NCBI GenBank assembly: GCA_964594625.1
Contig: CAZQNC010000005.1
Location: 1 to 28,409, forward strand
Direction: 5' to 3'
Origin: CAZESS01 sp964594625
GTDB taxonomy: Archaea > Thermoplasmatota > E2 > UBA202 > DSCA01
DNA length: 28,409 nucleotides
In this document: positions 16,085 to 23,475 of the stretch, one piece after another
How positions within the stretch are numbered: the stretch's first letter is position 1
How the letters are laid out: each line of letters starts with the position of its first letter
Made by a program: the position numbers and the translations under genes
The notes under the pieces: generated by a model
Database searches by the model: none
Seen by the model: only the letters and a program-made list of their open reading frames with translations
What the model was told of the DNA's origin: nothing

Positions 16085-17116
16085 ATGAAAGCTGGCATTG
16101 TTGGTTATGGGGCGTATGTCCCGAAGTATAGAATTAAAACAGATGAAATCGCCCGTATGTGGCGGGGTGACGGGGCAGCCGTGGCTGCCGGCCTCATGGT
16201 CTACGAAAAATCGGTGCCGGCACTCGACGAGGACACCACCACCATCTCTGTTGAAGCGGCGCGCCGGGCCGTCCGCCTGTCGGGCATCGACCCCCAGGAT
16301 ATCGGTGCCCTGTACGTGGGGTCGGAGTCCCATCCCTACGCGGTCAAGCCCACCGCCACCATCGTCGCCGAGGCGATTCAGGCCACGCCTCATCTTACGG
16401 CGGCGGATTACGAGTTTGCCTGCAAGGCCGGCACGGCGGCGATGCAAAACTGCCTCGCCCTTGTAAAGGCTGAGATGATTACCTACGGCATGGCCATCGG
16501 CACCGACGTGTCACAGGCGGCCCCCGGCGACGCGTTGGAGTATGCCGCAGCGGCTGGAGGCGCCGCGTTTATCCTGGGCCAGGACAACCTCATCGCCGAA
16601 ATAAATGAAACCCTGTCGTTTACCACGGACACACCGGATTTCTGGCGGCGGGAGGGAGAGCCATACCCGGGACACGGCGGCCGTTTCACCGGCAAGCCGG
16701 CCTATTTCCGACATGTGATGGCCGCCACGGAGCGTCTCATGGAGAAAACGGGAACCGAGCCGGCGGACTACGATTATGCAGTGTTTCACCAGCCCAACGG
16801 CAAATTTCCGTCCAGGGTGTCCCGCAAGCTTGGATTTACGAAGGAGCAAATCGAGGAGGGGCTATTGTGCCCGATTATCGGCAACACCTATTCAGGGTCG
16901 ACGCCACTGGGCCTGTCAGCGGTGCTTGACGTCGCCGAGCCCGGCGACCGCATCCTGGCCACCTCGTACGGCTCAGGGGCCGGCTCCGACTCGTTCGACA
17001 TCACGGTCACCGACGCCATCGAAGGCTACGAGCGAAACAACATCAGGCGGATGCTGGAGGACAAGGAATATCTTGACTACGGCCTGTACATGAAACACAG
17101 AGGTGAATTTGCATGA
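16085..17116 (+). CDS. Archaeal hydroxymethylglutaryl-CoA synthase
   Basis: 343 residues, the usual archaeal length. It condenses acetyl-CoA with acetoacetyl-CoA to HMG-CoA in the mevalonate route to isoprenoid lipids. Catalytic residues are visible: Glu81 in YVGSESHPYAVKP, the acylated Cys113 in YEFACKAGTAAM, and His235 in VFHQPNGKFPSRV; the C-terminal NTYSGSTPLGL also fits. Its TGA overlaps the thiolase ATG (ATGA). In archaea this enzyme forms one complex with thiolase and a DUF35 protein that channels acetoacetyl-CoA, known from Methanothermococcus; gene order here is the same. Cytoplasmic. Confidence 0.97.
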   Translation: MKAGIVGYGAYVPKYRIKTDEIARMWRGDGAAVAAGLMVYEKSVPALDEDTTTISVEAARRAVRLSGIDPQDIGALYVGSESHPYAVKPTATIVAEAIQATPHLTAADYEFACKAGTAAMQNCLALVKAEMITYGMAIGTDVSQAAPGDALEYAAAAGGAAFILGQDNLIAEINETLSFTTDTPDFWRREGEPYPGHGGRFTGKPAYFRHVMAATERLMEKTGTEPADYDYAVFHQPNGKFPSRVSRKLGFTKEQIEEGLLCPIIGNTYSGSTPLGLSAVLDVAEPGDRILATSYGSGAGSDSFDITVTDAIEGYERNNIRRMLEDKEYLDYGLYMKHRGEFA

Positions 17117-18279
17117 GAGACGTAGCGCTTATCGGCGGCGGTCTCACCCCGTTCGGTGAGCTCTGGGAAAAATCGCTGGCTGACCTGGTGGCGGAGGCGG
17201 GTATCGGCGCCATCATGGACGCAGGCATCGAGGGCGAGGACATCGAGGCCATGTACATCGGCGGGATGTCCGCCGGGCGGTTTGTCGGCCAGGAACATCT
17301 GGGCTCGCTGGCAGCCGAAGTGTCCGGATTGAGCGAGCTGCACATTCCCGCCACGAGGGTTGAGGCGGCCTGCGCGTCGGGCAGCCTGGCGCTCCACAAC
17401 GGCTATCTTGCCGTAGCATCCGGCATGTACGACGTGGTGGTGGTCGGCGGGGCGGAGAAGATGACCGACGTGGCCGGCACAGAGGCAACCAACATCCTGG
17501 CGTCGGCGGCAAACCGGGAATGGGAGGCTTTCTTCGGAGCCACGTTCCCCGGCCTGTACGCCCTGATGGCCCGCTACCACATGCACAAGTATGGAACAAC
17601 GGGGGAGCAGCTGGCGCATGTGGCGGTCAAAAACCATCACAACGGCACGTTGAACCCGAAGGCGCAGTACCGGCGGGAGGTATCCGTGGAAGACGTCCTC
17701 AACTCGACCATGGTGGCCGACCCGCTGCATCTGCTCGACTGCAGCCCCATCACCGACGGTGCCGGCGCCGTCATCATCGCGTCCATGGACAGGGCGCGCG
17801 AGTACACCGACCAGCCAATCAGGATCGCCGCCTCGGAAACCGTGGCGGACAGCATTTCACTGAGCGAGCGCAGTCGGTTCGACGGCGTCCCGGCGGCGAT
17901 GACAGCATCCCGGCGGGCGTATCAGCGAGCCGGTATCTCACCGGCTGACGTTGACGTGGTGGAGGTCCACGACTGCTTTACCATCGCGGAGATCATGGCC
18001 ATCGAAGACCTCGGCTTCGTGGAAAAGGGCGAGGGCGGCAGCGCCGTCGATGACGGACTGACCACGCTGGACGGCGAGCTGCCCGTCAACACCTCCGGCG
18101 GCCTCAAGTCAAAGGGGCATCCCGTCGGGGCGACCGGCATCGCACAGGTCCACGAGCTGATGCTGCAGCTGCGCGGTCAGGCGGATAAGCGGCAGGTTGA
18201 CGAAGCCTCGCTCGGATTGACACACAACGTGGGCGGCTCGGGTGGAACAGCCGTCATTCACATACTGGAGGCGATATAG
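17113..18279 (+). CDS. Acetoacetyl-CoA thiolase (acetyl-CoA C-acetyltransferase) of the mevalonate operon
   Basis: 388 residues. It joins two acetyl-CoA to acetoacetyl-CoA for HMG-CoA synthase. The nucleophile is Cys87 in RVEAACASGSLAL; VHDCFTIAE and LKSKGHPVGATG (His336) supply the rest of the active site, and NVGGSGGTAVIHIL ends the protein as in SCP-x-like archaeal thiolases. Middle gene of the operon: overlaps HMG-CoA synthase by 4 bp and abuts the DUF35 gene with no gap. The reaction is uphill towards acetoacetyl-CoA, which is why the complex with HMG-CoA synthase matters. Confidence 0.96.
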   Translation: MRDVALIGGGLTPFGELWEKSLADLVAEAGIGAIMDAGIEGEDIEAMYIGGMSAGRFVGQEHLGSLAAEVSGLSELHIPATRVEAACASGSLALHNGYLAVASGMYDVVVVGGAEKMTDVAGTEATNILASAANREWEAFFGATFPGLYALMARYHMHKYGTTGEQLAHVAVKNHHNGTLNPKAQYRREVSVEDVLNSTMVADPLHLLDCSPITDGAGAVIIASMDRAREYTDQPIRIAASETVADSISLSERSRFDGVPAAMTASRRAYQRAGISPADVDVVEVHDCFTIAEIMAIEDLGFVEKGEGGSAVDDGLTTLDGELPVNTSGGLKSKGHPVGATGIAQVHELMLQLRGQADKRQVDEASLGLTHNVGGSGGTAVIHILEAI

Positions 18280-18681
18280 ATGGGTGTACCACGATATTGG
18301 AGAGAGATACCGCAGCGTTACAACATCATCGGAACGAAATGCGGTGCCTGCGGCCAGGTGTATTTCCCCCCCCGCTCGATGTGCCCCGAATGCAGGCGGG
18401 CGTCGGTGGGCAAGATGGAGGAATACCGTCTCAAGGGCACGGGAACCGTGGAAAGCTACACCGTCATCTACGCCCCGCCGCCGCATTTTGAACACGAGGA
18501 ACCCTATGTCATCGCGCTCATCAGGATGGACGAGGACACCTATCTGACGGCCCAGATCGTGGACACCGACCCGGACAGGGTGTCCATCGGCATGCACGTC
18601 GAATCCTGCTTCCGCCGCATCTACAAAGACGGAAAAGCGGGTGCCATCCATTACGGGTACAAGTTCAAGCCAGTTGAATAA
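18280..18681 (+). CDS. DUF35 OB-fold zinc-ribbon scaffold protein of the thiolase/HMG-CoA synthase complex
   Basis: 133 residues. The N-terminal helix MGVPRYWREIPQRYNI is followed by a zinc ribbon with two CxxC pairs (Cys21/Cys24 and Cys35/Cys38) and then an OB fold (VESYTVIYAPPPHFEHEEPYVIALI). Known members bridge thiolase and HMG-CoA synthase and bind the shared CoA arm. The ATG follows the thiolase stop directly. Ends 79 bp before the TBP start. Confidence 0.95.
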   Translation: MGVPRYWREIPQRYNIIGTKCGACGQVYFPPRSMCPECRRASVGKMEEYRLKGTGTVESYTVIYAPPPHFEHEEPYVIALIRMDEDTYLTAQIVDTDPDRVSIGMHVESCFRRIYKDGKAGAIHYGYKFKPVE

Positions 18682-18720
18682 AGCTGCCGGGAGGCCAAAA
18701 AGTTTATGTGCCCCCTGTTG

Positions 18721-18752
18721 CATATATAAAAGCATATAAAAAGTATAAAAGG
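18721..18752 (+). promoter_or_regulatory. Three stacked TATA boxes before the TBP gene
   Basis: Three A/T motifs follow each other at about one DNA turn: CATATATAAAAG from 18721, CATATAAAAAG from 18733 and TATAAAAGG from 18744. The first is placed for a start near 18752 and the second for a start at about the ATG. The others could serve as sites where TBP blocks its own promoter (inference). Confidence 0.6.
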
Positions 18753-18760
18753 TGGATAAA

Positions 18761-19303
18761 ATGGCTGATATTAAAATACAGAATATGGTCGCATCGACCG
18801 TGATAGCAGAAGAACTGGACCTCGACAAGATAGATGAATCCCTGGATGACACCAAGTACAATCCCGACCAGTTCCCCGGGCTGGTCTACCACATCAAGGA
18901 GCCAAAGATAGCGTTTCTGCTGTTCAAAAGCGGCAGAGTCATCTGCACCGGCGCCCGCAACAAGGAGGACATCGAAACAGCCGTCGGCAAGCTCTACCCG
19001 AAGATGAAAGACCTCGGGTTCAGCGTCATCAAGCCGGAGGTCAACATCCAGAACATCGTCGCCTCCGTCGACCTGCACGTCCATCTCAACCTGCTCGAGC
19101 TCTCCCTGGCACTCGGCCTGGAAAACATCGAATACGAGCCCGAAATATTCCCGGGTATGGTCTACCGGCTCAAAGACCCCAACGTCGTGTTCCTGTTTTT
19201 CGGCTCCGGCAAAATCGTCTGCACCGGCGCCAAGCGACGCGAGGACGTCGAGCGGGCCGTGGACGTCATCACCGAGGAGCTCGACAAACGAGGATTCCTG
19301 TAA
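18761..19303 (+). CDS. tbp: TATA-box-binding protein (archaeal TBP)
   Basis: 180 residues from the ATG at 18761. It binds promoter TATA boxes and recruits TFB and RNA polymerase. The two-fold internal repeat of the saddle is plain: KIQNMVASTVIAEELDLDKI with QFPGLVYHIKEPKIAFLLFKSGRVICTGA in the first half, and NIQNIVASVDLHVHLNLLEL with IFPGMVYRLKDPNVVFLFFGSGKIVCTGA in the second. A GTG at 18752 is a possible earlier start; ATG is preferred because GGTGG lies just before it. Codes alone, downstream of the mevalonate operon, with its own complex promoter. Ends 18 bp from a convergent gene. Confidence 0.97.
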   Translation: MADIKIQNMVASTVIAEELDLDKIDESLDDTKYNPDQFPGLVYHIKEPKIAFLLFKSGRVICTGARNKEDIETAVGKLYPKMKDLGFSVIKPEVNIQNIVASVDLHVHLNLLELSLALGLENIEYEPEIFPGMVYRLKDPNVVFLFFGSGKIVCTGAKRREDVERAVDVITEELDKRGFL

Positions 19304-19321
19304 AAGGAAATTCGTCGCGGC

Positions 19322-20347
19322 TTACATGGCCTCGGCGTCCACCGTTATCTTTCCGCCGTTTCGGAACGCCTCGACTTCTTCCAGCGATGGCAGCTCGATG
19401 TGCGAGCTCTGCTGCTGCTCGTTGTACTGCTCCCGCCCGAGGCGGTCGATGGTCTCCAGGCCCTGCGCCCTGAGCATGTCCAGCTTGGTGTTCACCATGT
19501 CAACGGTCGTGCGGAGCGCAAACAGCACCGGGACCAGCAGATGCCTGAACATGAGTGGGAATCCCTCAAACCGGATGTCGGAGGTGAGCACCCTGTCCCG
19601 CCAGGTGGGCTCCTCGCCGAACGAGGTAATGGGCAGTCCCATGCCCGCTTCGAGCTCATCTGAAAACGTCGAGTCAAGCGGAATCCATTTTCCGTCCACC
19701 AGTGCTTCGGTCTCCCCGTGCAGGGAGTCAAGAAAGCCGAGCATCTCAAGGGTCTCGCTCAGCAAAAGGTCGTCCCGTAGCACGGTGTCATAAAACTGCT
19801 GCGACGGGGACAGCGCATACAGCCGATACCGGGCGGATACGCCGCCGGCGCGGAGCAATGCCGCCATCAGCGAAAGCTGGTCCAGGCAGACGCCTCCCTT
19901 GCTCGTGAAGGTGCCCAGCGCACCGCGCATGGTCTTGAACACCAGTTTTTTCTCGTTTTTCACGAACTCGTACACGGCCCGGGTGAACTCCAGCGGGCTT
20001 TTCTCCCCGGCGCCGAGCTTGACCGCCATGGCCCGTATCTCCGGGGCGTCGCTCTCACAGAGCCGCGTGGGCCGCAGATATTTTTCGGTTCCCACCGGCG
20101 GCAGGTCCTCGTAGTCCTCCGGGGACAGCAGCTGGCGGGAGTCATATCTGGACTCGTCATCCAGATGGCCCCAGGGGGGCTTCGACCGGCGAAGGCGGGC
20201 CATCCACCCCGGCACGTTGGCCAATGCAGCCCGGGGATGCTTCGCCATGACGAAGGCGAGCGCACCGACCGCGCCTCCGAGATTCCGCAGCATCGGCAAT
20301 GGAATGAACAATCCTTTGTCGAATTCCTCTTTCAGTCGCGCGAGCAT
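19322..20347 (-). CDS. Transglutaminase-like (papain-fold) protein
   Basis: 341 residues from ATG 20347, chosen because GGTGAT precedes it and the LuxE-like gene stops 4 bp earlier. A transglutaminase-like core is visible: TSKGGVCLDQLSLMAALLRAGGVSARY with Cys154, LHGETEALVDGKWIPLDSTF with His210 and Asp225, the order of the Cys-His-Asp triad. An N-terminal hydrophobic stretch (LRNLGGAVGALAFVMA, about 20-35) and another at about 266-280 (FRHLLVPVLFALRTTV) may contact membrane; there is no clear signal peptide. It may be a peptidase, amidase or acyl-transfer enzyme. Its tight link to a LuxE-type adenylating enzyme suggests they act on one substrate (inference). The C-terminus is polar and Gln-rich. 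Confidence 0.8.
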   Translation of the reverse strand: MLARLKEEFDKGLFIPLPMLRNLGGAVGALAFVMAKHPRAALANVPGWMARLRRSKPPWGHLDDESRYDSRQLLSPEDYEDLPPVGTEKYLRPTRLCESDAPEIRAMAVKLGAGEKSPLEFTRAVYEFVKNEKKLVFKTMRGALGTFTSKGGVCLDQLSLMAALLRAGGVSARYRLYALSPSQQFYDTVLRDDLLLSETLEMLGFLDSLHGETEALVDGKWIPLDSTFSDELEAGMGLPITSFGEEPTWRDRVLTSDIRFEGFPLMFRHLLVPVLFALRTTVDMVNTKLDMLRAQGLETIDRLGREQYNEQQQSSHIELPSLEEVEAFRNGGKITVDAEAM

Positions 20348-20350
20348 GGT

Positions 20351-20356
20351 ATCACC
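20351..20356 (-). promoter_or_regulatory. Ribosome-binding site of the transglutaminase-like gene
   Basis: Minus-strand GGTGAT, ending 3 bases before the ATG at 20347 and overlapping the stop codon of the upstream gene. It favours 20347 over an in-frame ATG at 20371. Confidence 0.5.
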
Positions 20357-21716
20357 GCAGCTCCTCGGCAATCAAATCCCGCATCAGGTTGCCGCATCCC
20401 TTCGCCTCGGCCCCGGCCATCCGGCTGATATCGGAATCCATGACCACGCCCGGTCGGTCGCAGACGGGGCAGCGCTCGTAGAGCTTGACATGGTCCCCGG
20501 TGACGATGAAACCGGGATAGCTGTGGGAGACGGGGTCGAGAAATGCGAAGCGTCCCTCCTCGTCGTATCCCTTGGGCTGGTTGTCTTCGTCCAGCACCAT
20601 GGGGTAGAGCCAGGGATGCAGGTGCTTGTAGCGGCCCTCGCAGTCCATGCCCAGCGCGTTCATTTCGGACATGCCGTAGATGTCCTTGTAATGCTCGGGG
20701 GGGATACCCAGCGTGTCCTCTACCATGCCCGCGAAGGTCTGCGGGGATACCTTTTTGCCCTGGTGTATCTTCCATCCGCCGCCGGTGATGACGATGCCGT
20801 TGTGGTCGCCGAGCGACAGGCTGACGCCCTCCTGCTGCATGATCTCCATCAGGTCGTAGAGCTGGAAGGGAAATGTCAGAATGATGACCTGCTTTCCGGC
20901 GTTGTTGAGTTTTTCCAGCAGCTTGATGAGCTTATGTTGCCCTTTTTTCATGACCCGCTGCAGCAGCTTCAGCTTCATCTTGTCCTTGAACCCCTGTACC
21001 TGGCCGGACATGAGCCGGACGATGTCCATGGTCAGCTCCCGCTCGGTCAGAAAATGACGCTGGCTTTTATCGAACACTCTGGTACCCTCGGATATCCAGT
21101 GCCCCATGGTAAGATAGGTTTTCACCGGGCCCGGGTACACGAACTGGGCATCGTCGTCTGGATGAACGATGGAGAACAGCAGCGTCTTGTCAAACGCGTA
21201 GAACAGCCGCCTCGTTGTCAACTCATCCCTGAACATGATGCTGAAATTACCCGTGGTGCCCGAGGAATGGGTCACGATGCCCTGCAGACGGCTTTCAGCC
21301 CAGTGGAGAAAATCCTGCAGGCTGCCACCGGAAAAATCGTAGTCGCCGATGCCCACCGACGACACCCGGTACAGCCACTCGTAGACGCTCTTGGGATCCT
21401 CCTCAGGATAGTCCTTGAAAAAGCTATCGGGAACCATCGGGATGGACGTGAGGTCCTCCTCCGATGTGACATCGTCGGGCTGGACATCGCTGTCCTTGCA
21501 GTACCGATTGTAAAACAGGTTGTTGGAAAAATGATGGTCAAATGCCTCGCGGATGGCCTGCGTCCTGGCTTCCCCGACACGTGCCGGGTCGTATTCGTAA
21601 TAATTGTCCATGCCATATATCATGGAATCAACGGTCGTCCACTTTTCACGGGGAATCGAGAACCGGTCCATAAGGTTGTTCCACAGCCGCCCCGTGGTCT
21701 CAGCTATCGCTCGCAT
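20352..21716 (-). CDS. LuxE/PaaK-type acyl-adenylating enzyme (acyl-protein synthetase-like)
   Basis: 454 residues from ATG 21716, chosen because a TATA box sits 26 bp upstream; another ATG is at 21731. Adenylation motifs are visible: THSSGTTGNFS (149-159), ITGGGWK (310-316), IYGMSEMNALGMDC (346-359) and IVTGDHVKLYERCPVCDRPG (404-423) with a Cys416/Cys419 pair. The GGGWK and short length point to the LuxE acyl-protein synthetase branch, which activates a fatty or other carboxylic acid as acyl-AMP and passes it to a thiol; PaaK-like phenylacetate-CoA ligase and coenzyme F390 synthetase are relatives. Cys441 in KGCGNL could be an acyl acceptor as the late Cys is in LuxE (inference). No LuxC or LuxD was seen. 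Coupled to a transglutaminase-like gene. Confidence 0.82.
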   Translation of the reverse strand: MRAIAETTGRLWNNLMDRFSIPREKWTTVDSMIYGMDNYYEYDPARVGEARTQAIREAFDHHFSNNLFYNRYCKDSDVQPDDVTSEEDLTSIPMVPDSFFKDYPEEDPKSVYEWLYRVSSVGIGDYDFSGGSLQDFLHWAESRLQGIVTHSSGTTGNFSIMFRDELTTRRLFYAFDKTLLFSIVHPDDDAQFVYPGPVKTYLTMGHWISEGTRVFDKSQRHFLTERELTMDIVRLMSGQVQGFKDKMKLKLLQRVMKKGQHKLIKLLEKLNNAGKQVIILTFPFQLYDLMEIMQQEGVSLSLGDHNGIVITGGGWKIHQGKKVSPQTFAGMVEDTLGIPPEHYKDIYGMSEMNALGMDCEGRYKHLHPWLYPMVLDEDNQPKGYDEEGRFAFLDPVSHSYPGFIVTGDHVKLYERCPVCDRPGVVMDSDISRMAGAEAKGCGNLMRDLIAEELR

Positions 21717-21738
21717 GGCCCACAACAACATCAGGCCA

Positions 21739-21746
21739 CATAAAAC
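21739..21746 (-). promoter_or_regulatory. TATA box of the LuxE-like/transglutaminase-like operon
   Basis: Minus-strand GTTTTATG, centred 26 bp before the ATG at 21716. It lies in the 73-bp space after the regulator gene. Confidence 0.55.
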
Positions 21747-21789
21747 CGTTCGTTAAACGCTGCTTGAACACCGTTAAAGCCCGGTTTAC

Positions 21790-22872
21790 CTACTGCTGGG
21801 GCATCCACAGGAAATCCGTCTGGTCGCTCACCCGCCGCTCCCGGATGCCCTCCAGCACCTCGGCGATGTCCATGCCCATCTGGGACAAAAAGTAGCGCTT
21901 GTCCTCGTCCTGTTTGATGACACCGTCGTCCTTCAGCTTCTTGAGATGAAAGCTGAGCTTCGGGTTGTCCTTGATGTCCAGCAGCTGCGCGATGGTGGTA
22001 AAGCTGTAGGTATCACCGTCGGAGAGCGCCTGGATGACCCGGCGGCGCAGATAGTTCGAGATGGAATCGGAGAACAGGCTGAGGCGGATGTCGGCGACGA
22101 CCTCCCGGATGTCGTCGGCCATCTTGTCATCAACCTGGCTGAAATCGGTGGAGAGGATGAGACGCCCCCTGTGCAGCGACGCCATGCGGTACAGCCAGCG
22201 CAGGAAATCGCGCACGTCGCCGACGGGATGCTTTTCGAAAAGATATGCGACATCGGCCAGGGCGATAACCACGTCGTCGGCGAGGGACGCTTCCACGTCT
22301 TCCTGTACCGCCGGCAGGTCCCGGGGCTGCCAGTCGGCGAGCAGCGAAATCGTCTCCACGTCCATGTCTTTGACCCGTTCAACGTCGGTGCCGATGTAGA
22401 TGCCATGTGCATCGCCGGCCAGCTTCCGGAATTTTTCGATGTAATCGCCGCTCTCTCGCCCTACCTGTTTCAGCCGCTCGAACTTTATCTCTTCGATGGC
22501 GGCCAGGATGCTGCCCTCCAGCTCGTCCATGTCGAACGGCTTCCGGATGTAGTCGAAGGCCCCTTCCTTCATGGCTTCGATGGCGCTGTCCACCGTCGCA
22601 TACGCCGTTATCATGATGACGGGGATCGATGCATCGCGCTGCTTTATCTCTTTCAGGGTTTCGATACCGTCCATACCCGGCATTTTGATGTCCAGGAAGA
22701 CCAGGTCTGCCTCGCCGAGCCGCTCCAGGCATTCCTCGCCCGACTCGGCGGTGACCACCTGGTAGCCGTAGGACTCGATGGCCGTCTTGGCCGCATCGAG
22801 GATGGACGGGTCGTCGTCGACGAACATGATACGCGTGAGCCGCTCGGGGCTGTCACCTGCTTTGTTATTCAT
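21790..22872 (-). CDS. Response regulator: receiver, DUF835-like middle domain, winged-helix DNA-binding domain
   Basis: 360 residues from ATG 22872; ATG 22881 is a possible alternative three codons earlier. Receiver domain first: acidic cluster in MFVDDDPSI, phosphoacceptor Asp in LVFLDIKMPGMDG, Thr in VIMITAYATV and Lys in YIRKPF, all in place. The middle (about 150-255) with GIYIGTDVERVKDMDVETISLLADWQ and DVVIALADVAYLFEKH looks like DUF835, often found in archaeal signalling proteins. The C-terminus has an ArsR-like winged helix (TFTTIAQLLDIKD..LSFHLKKLKDDGVI). It is a complete transcription regulator, likely paired with the membrane kinase encoded upstream on the same strand. The broken PKD frame ends in an ATGA overlap with this start. 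Confidence 0.88.
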   Translation of the reverse strand: MNNKAGDSPERLTRIMFVDDDPSILDAAKTAIESYGYQVVTAESGEECLERLGEADLVFLDIKMPGMDGIETLKEIKQRDASIPVIMITAYATVDSAIEAMKEGAFDYIRKPFDMDELEGSILAAIEEIKFERLKQVGRESGDYIEKFRKLAGDAHGIYIGTDVERVKDMDVETISLLADWQPRDLPAVQEDVEASLADDVVIALADVAYLFEKHPVGDVRDFLRWLYRMASLHRGRLILSTDFSQVDDKMADDIREVVADIRLSLFSDSISNYLRRRVIQALSDGDTYSFTTIAQLLDIKDNPKLSFHLKKLKDDGVIKQDEDKRYFLSQMGMDIAEVLEGIRERRVSDQTDFLWMPQQ

Positions 22873-23030
22873 ACTGCACATCCACGTGGCTTCATGACAT
22901 AAAAGCGGATGGTTATTTGGAGTTTACGCCGACGGCCTGCCCCCGCGGCAGCTTTCTTGGGCATCATAAATGGGAGCGGGTCACACCATGCGCCGTAGCA
23001 GTAATGCTCGTCGGCGGCGCAGGCCTGCAC
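22869..23030 (-). other. C-terminal part of the PKD-like protein in a second reading frame
   Basis: In the frame starting with the GTG at 23030 the minus strand encodes VQACAADEHYCYGAWCDPL, followed by PFMMPKK and a basic tail, ending in TGA at 22869-22871. This is what a PKD domain would be expected to have after the W111 of the preceding frame (usual form V.V.A.DE.G..S.WSDPL). One extra G in the GG at 23030-23031 would join the two frames. The restored stop overlaps the regulator ATG at 22872 as ATGA. Confidence 0.55.
22898..22905 (-). promoter_or_regulatory. TATA-like box before the REC-DUF835-HTH gene
   Basis: Minus-strand CTTTTATG, centred about 29 bp before the ATG at 22872. It would give a leader of a few bases if start 22872 is used. 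Confidence 0.4.
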
Positions 23031-23383
23031 CTGTTAGACACCCGGCTGTGCCATACGTGGCATGCCGTGCAGGGCTCCCCGGACGCGTAGCAGCAGGCAA
23101 CCGTGCACGTGCAGCCGTCACCCCAGCCAAACGTGTGGTAGACATGGTCGCCGTCCGGGTCGCAGGCACAGGCGGTGAAATGACAGGGAGTGTCGACCGT
23201 GCCGGTGCGTGGGCCCTCCAGCGTCGGTGCCTCGGGCGGATGGCTGGGAAGCGGGGGCATGGCACCGTTAGGCGAAGAATCATTGCACCTGTCACCCCGG
23301 TATACCGCTGACAACGGCACCGCGATGAGCAGGGCGACAACGAACCCGGGTACATGGTGACGCCATGGATGTGACGAATACAT
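22964..23383 (-). CDS. Cysteine-rich PKD-like secreted protein, frame broken near its C-terminus
   Basis: 139 residues from ATG 23383, picked because a perfect GGAGGTGA stands just before it. Residues 11-27 are hydrophobic (VPGFVVALLIAVPLSAV), a signal peptide or anchor. Residues 54-116 fit a PKD-type beta domain: PTLEGPRTGTVDTP, DPDGDHVYHTFGWGDG and YASGE..TACHVW. Where PKD domains usually have Ser, Thr or Tyr this one has Cys (67, 72, 74, 91, 93, 97, 98, 105, 108). After Asn117 the match stops in this frame and resumes in another (22869-23030), where three further Cys occur. A single missing base, real or a sequencing error, would explain this. If intact it would be about 170 residues with 12 Cys in the domain, perhaps disulfide-bonded outside the cell (inference). 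Function unknown. Confidence 0.6.
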   Translation of the reverse strand: MYSSHPWRHHVPGFVVALLIAVPLSAVYRGDRCNDSSPNGAMPPLPSHPPEAPTLEGPRTGTVDTPCHFTACACDPDGDHVYHTFGWGDGCTCTVACCYASGEPCTACHVWHSRVSNRCRPAPPTSITATAHGVTRSHL

Positions 23384-23385
23384 TT

Positions 23386-23393
23386 TCACCTCC
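23386..23393 (-). promoter_or_regulatory. Strong ribosome-binding site of the cysteine-rich PKD gene
   Basis: Minus-strand GGAGGTGA, a full match to the 16S rRNA end, 2 bases before the ATG at 23383. It selects this ATG over one at 23413. A weak TATA-like GTTTTAAG lies at 23415-23422. Confidence 0.6.
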
Positions 23394-23443
23394 CACATGT
23401 CCAACTGATGCATGCTTAAAACGTTCTACCGCCCGATGGTATA

Positions 23444-23475
23444 CACCTCAGTACAGGCGGCATGTCACTGAGGTG
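23444..23475 (-). repeat. Perfect 9-bp inverted repeat at the end of the histidine kinase gene
   Basis: CACCTCAGT (23444-23452) and ACTGAGGTG (23467-23475) are exact inverted copies with a 14-base loop. The stem includes the kinase stop codon region (stop at 23465-23467). No T-run follows it on the minus strand, so it is not a classic terminator; it could be an RNA processing or stability hairpin or a regulator site. Confidence 0.5.

Noticed and set aside
23057..23071. CTACH in the Cys-rich protein, a possible heme c site (CxxCH)
   Set aside because: It falls exactly where PKD domains have T-A-S-H-x-W, so a Ser to Cys change explains it. There is only one such motif and no cytochrome maturation genes nearby. 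Not excluded, but weak.
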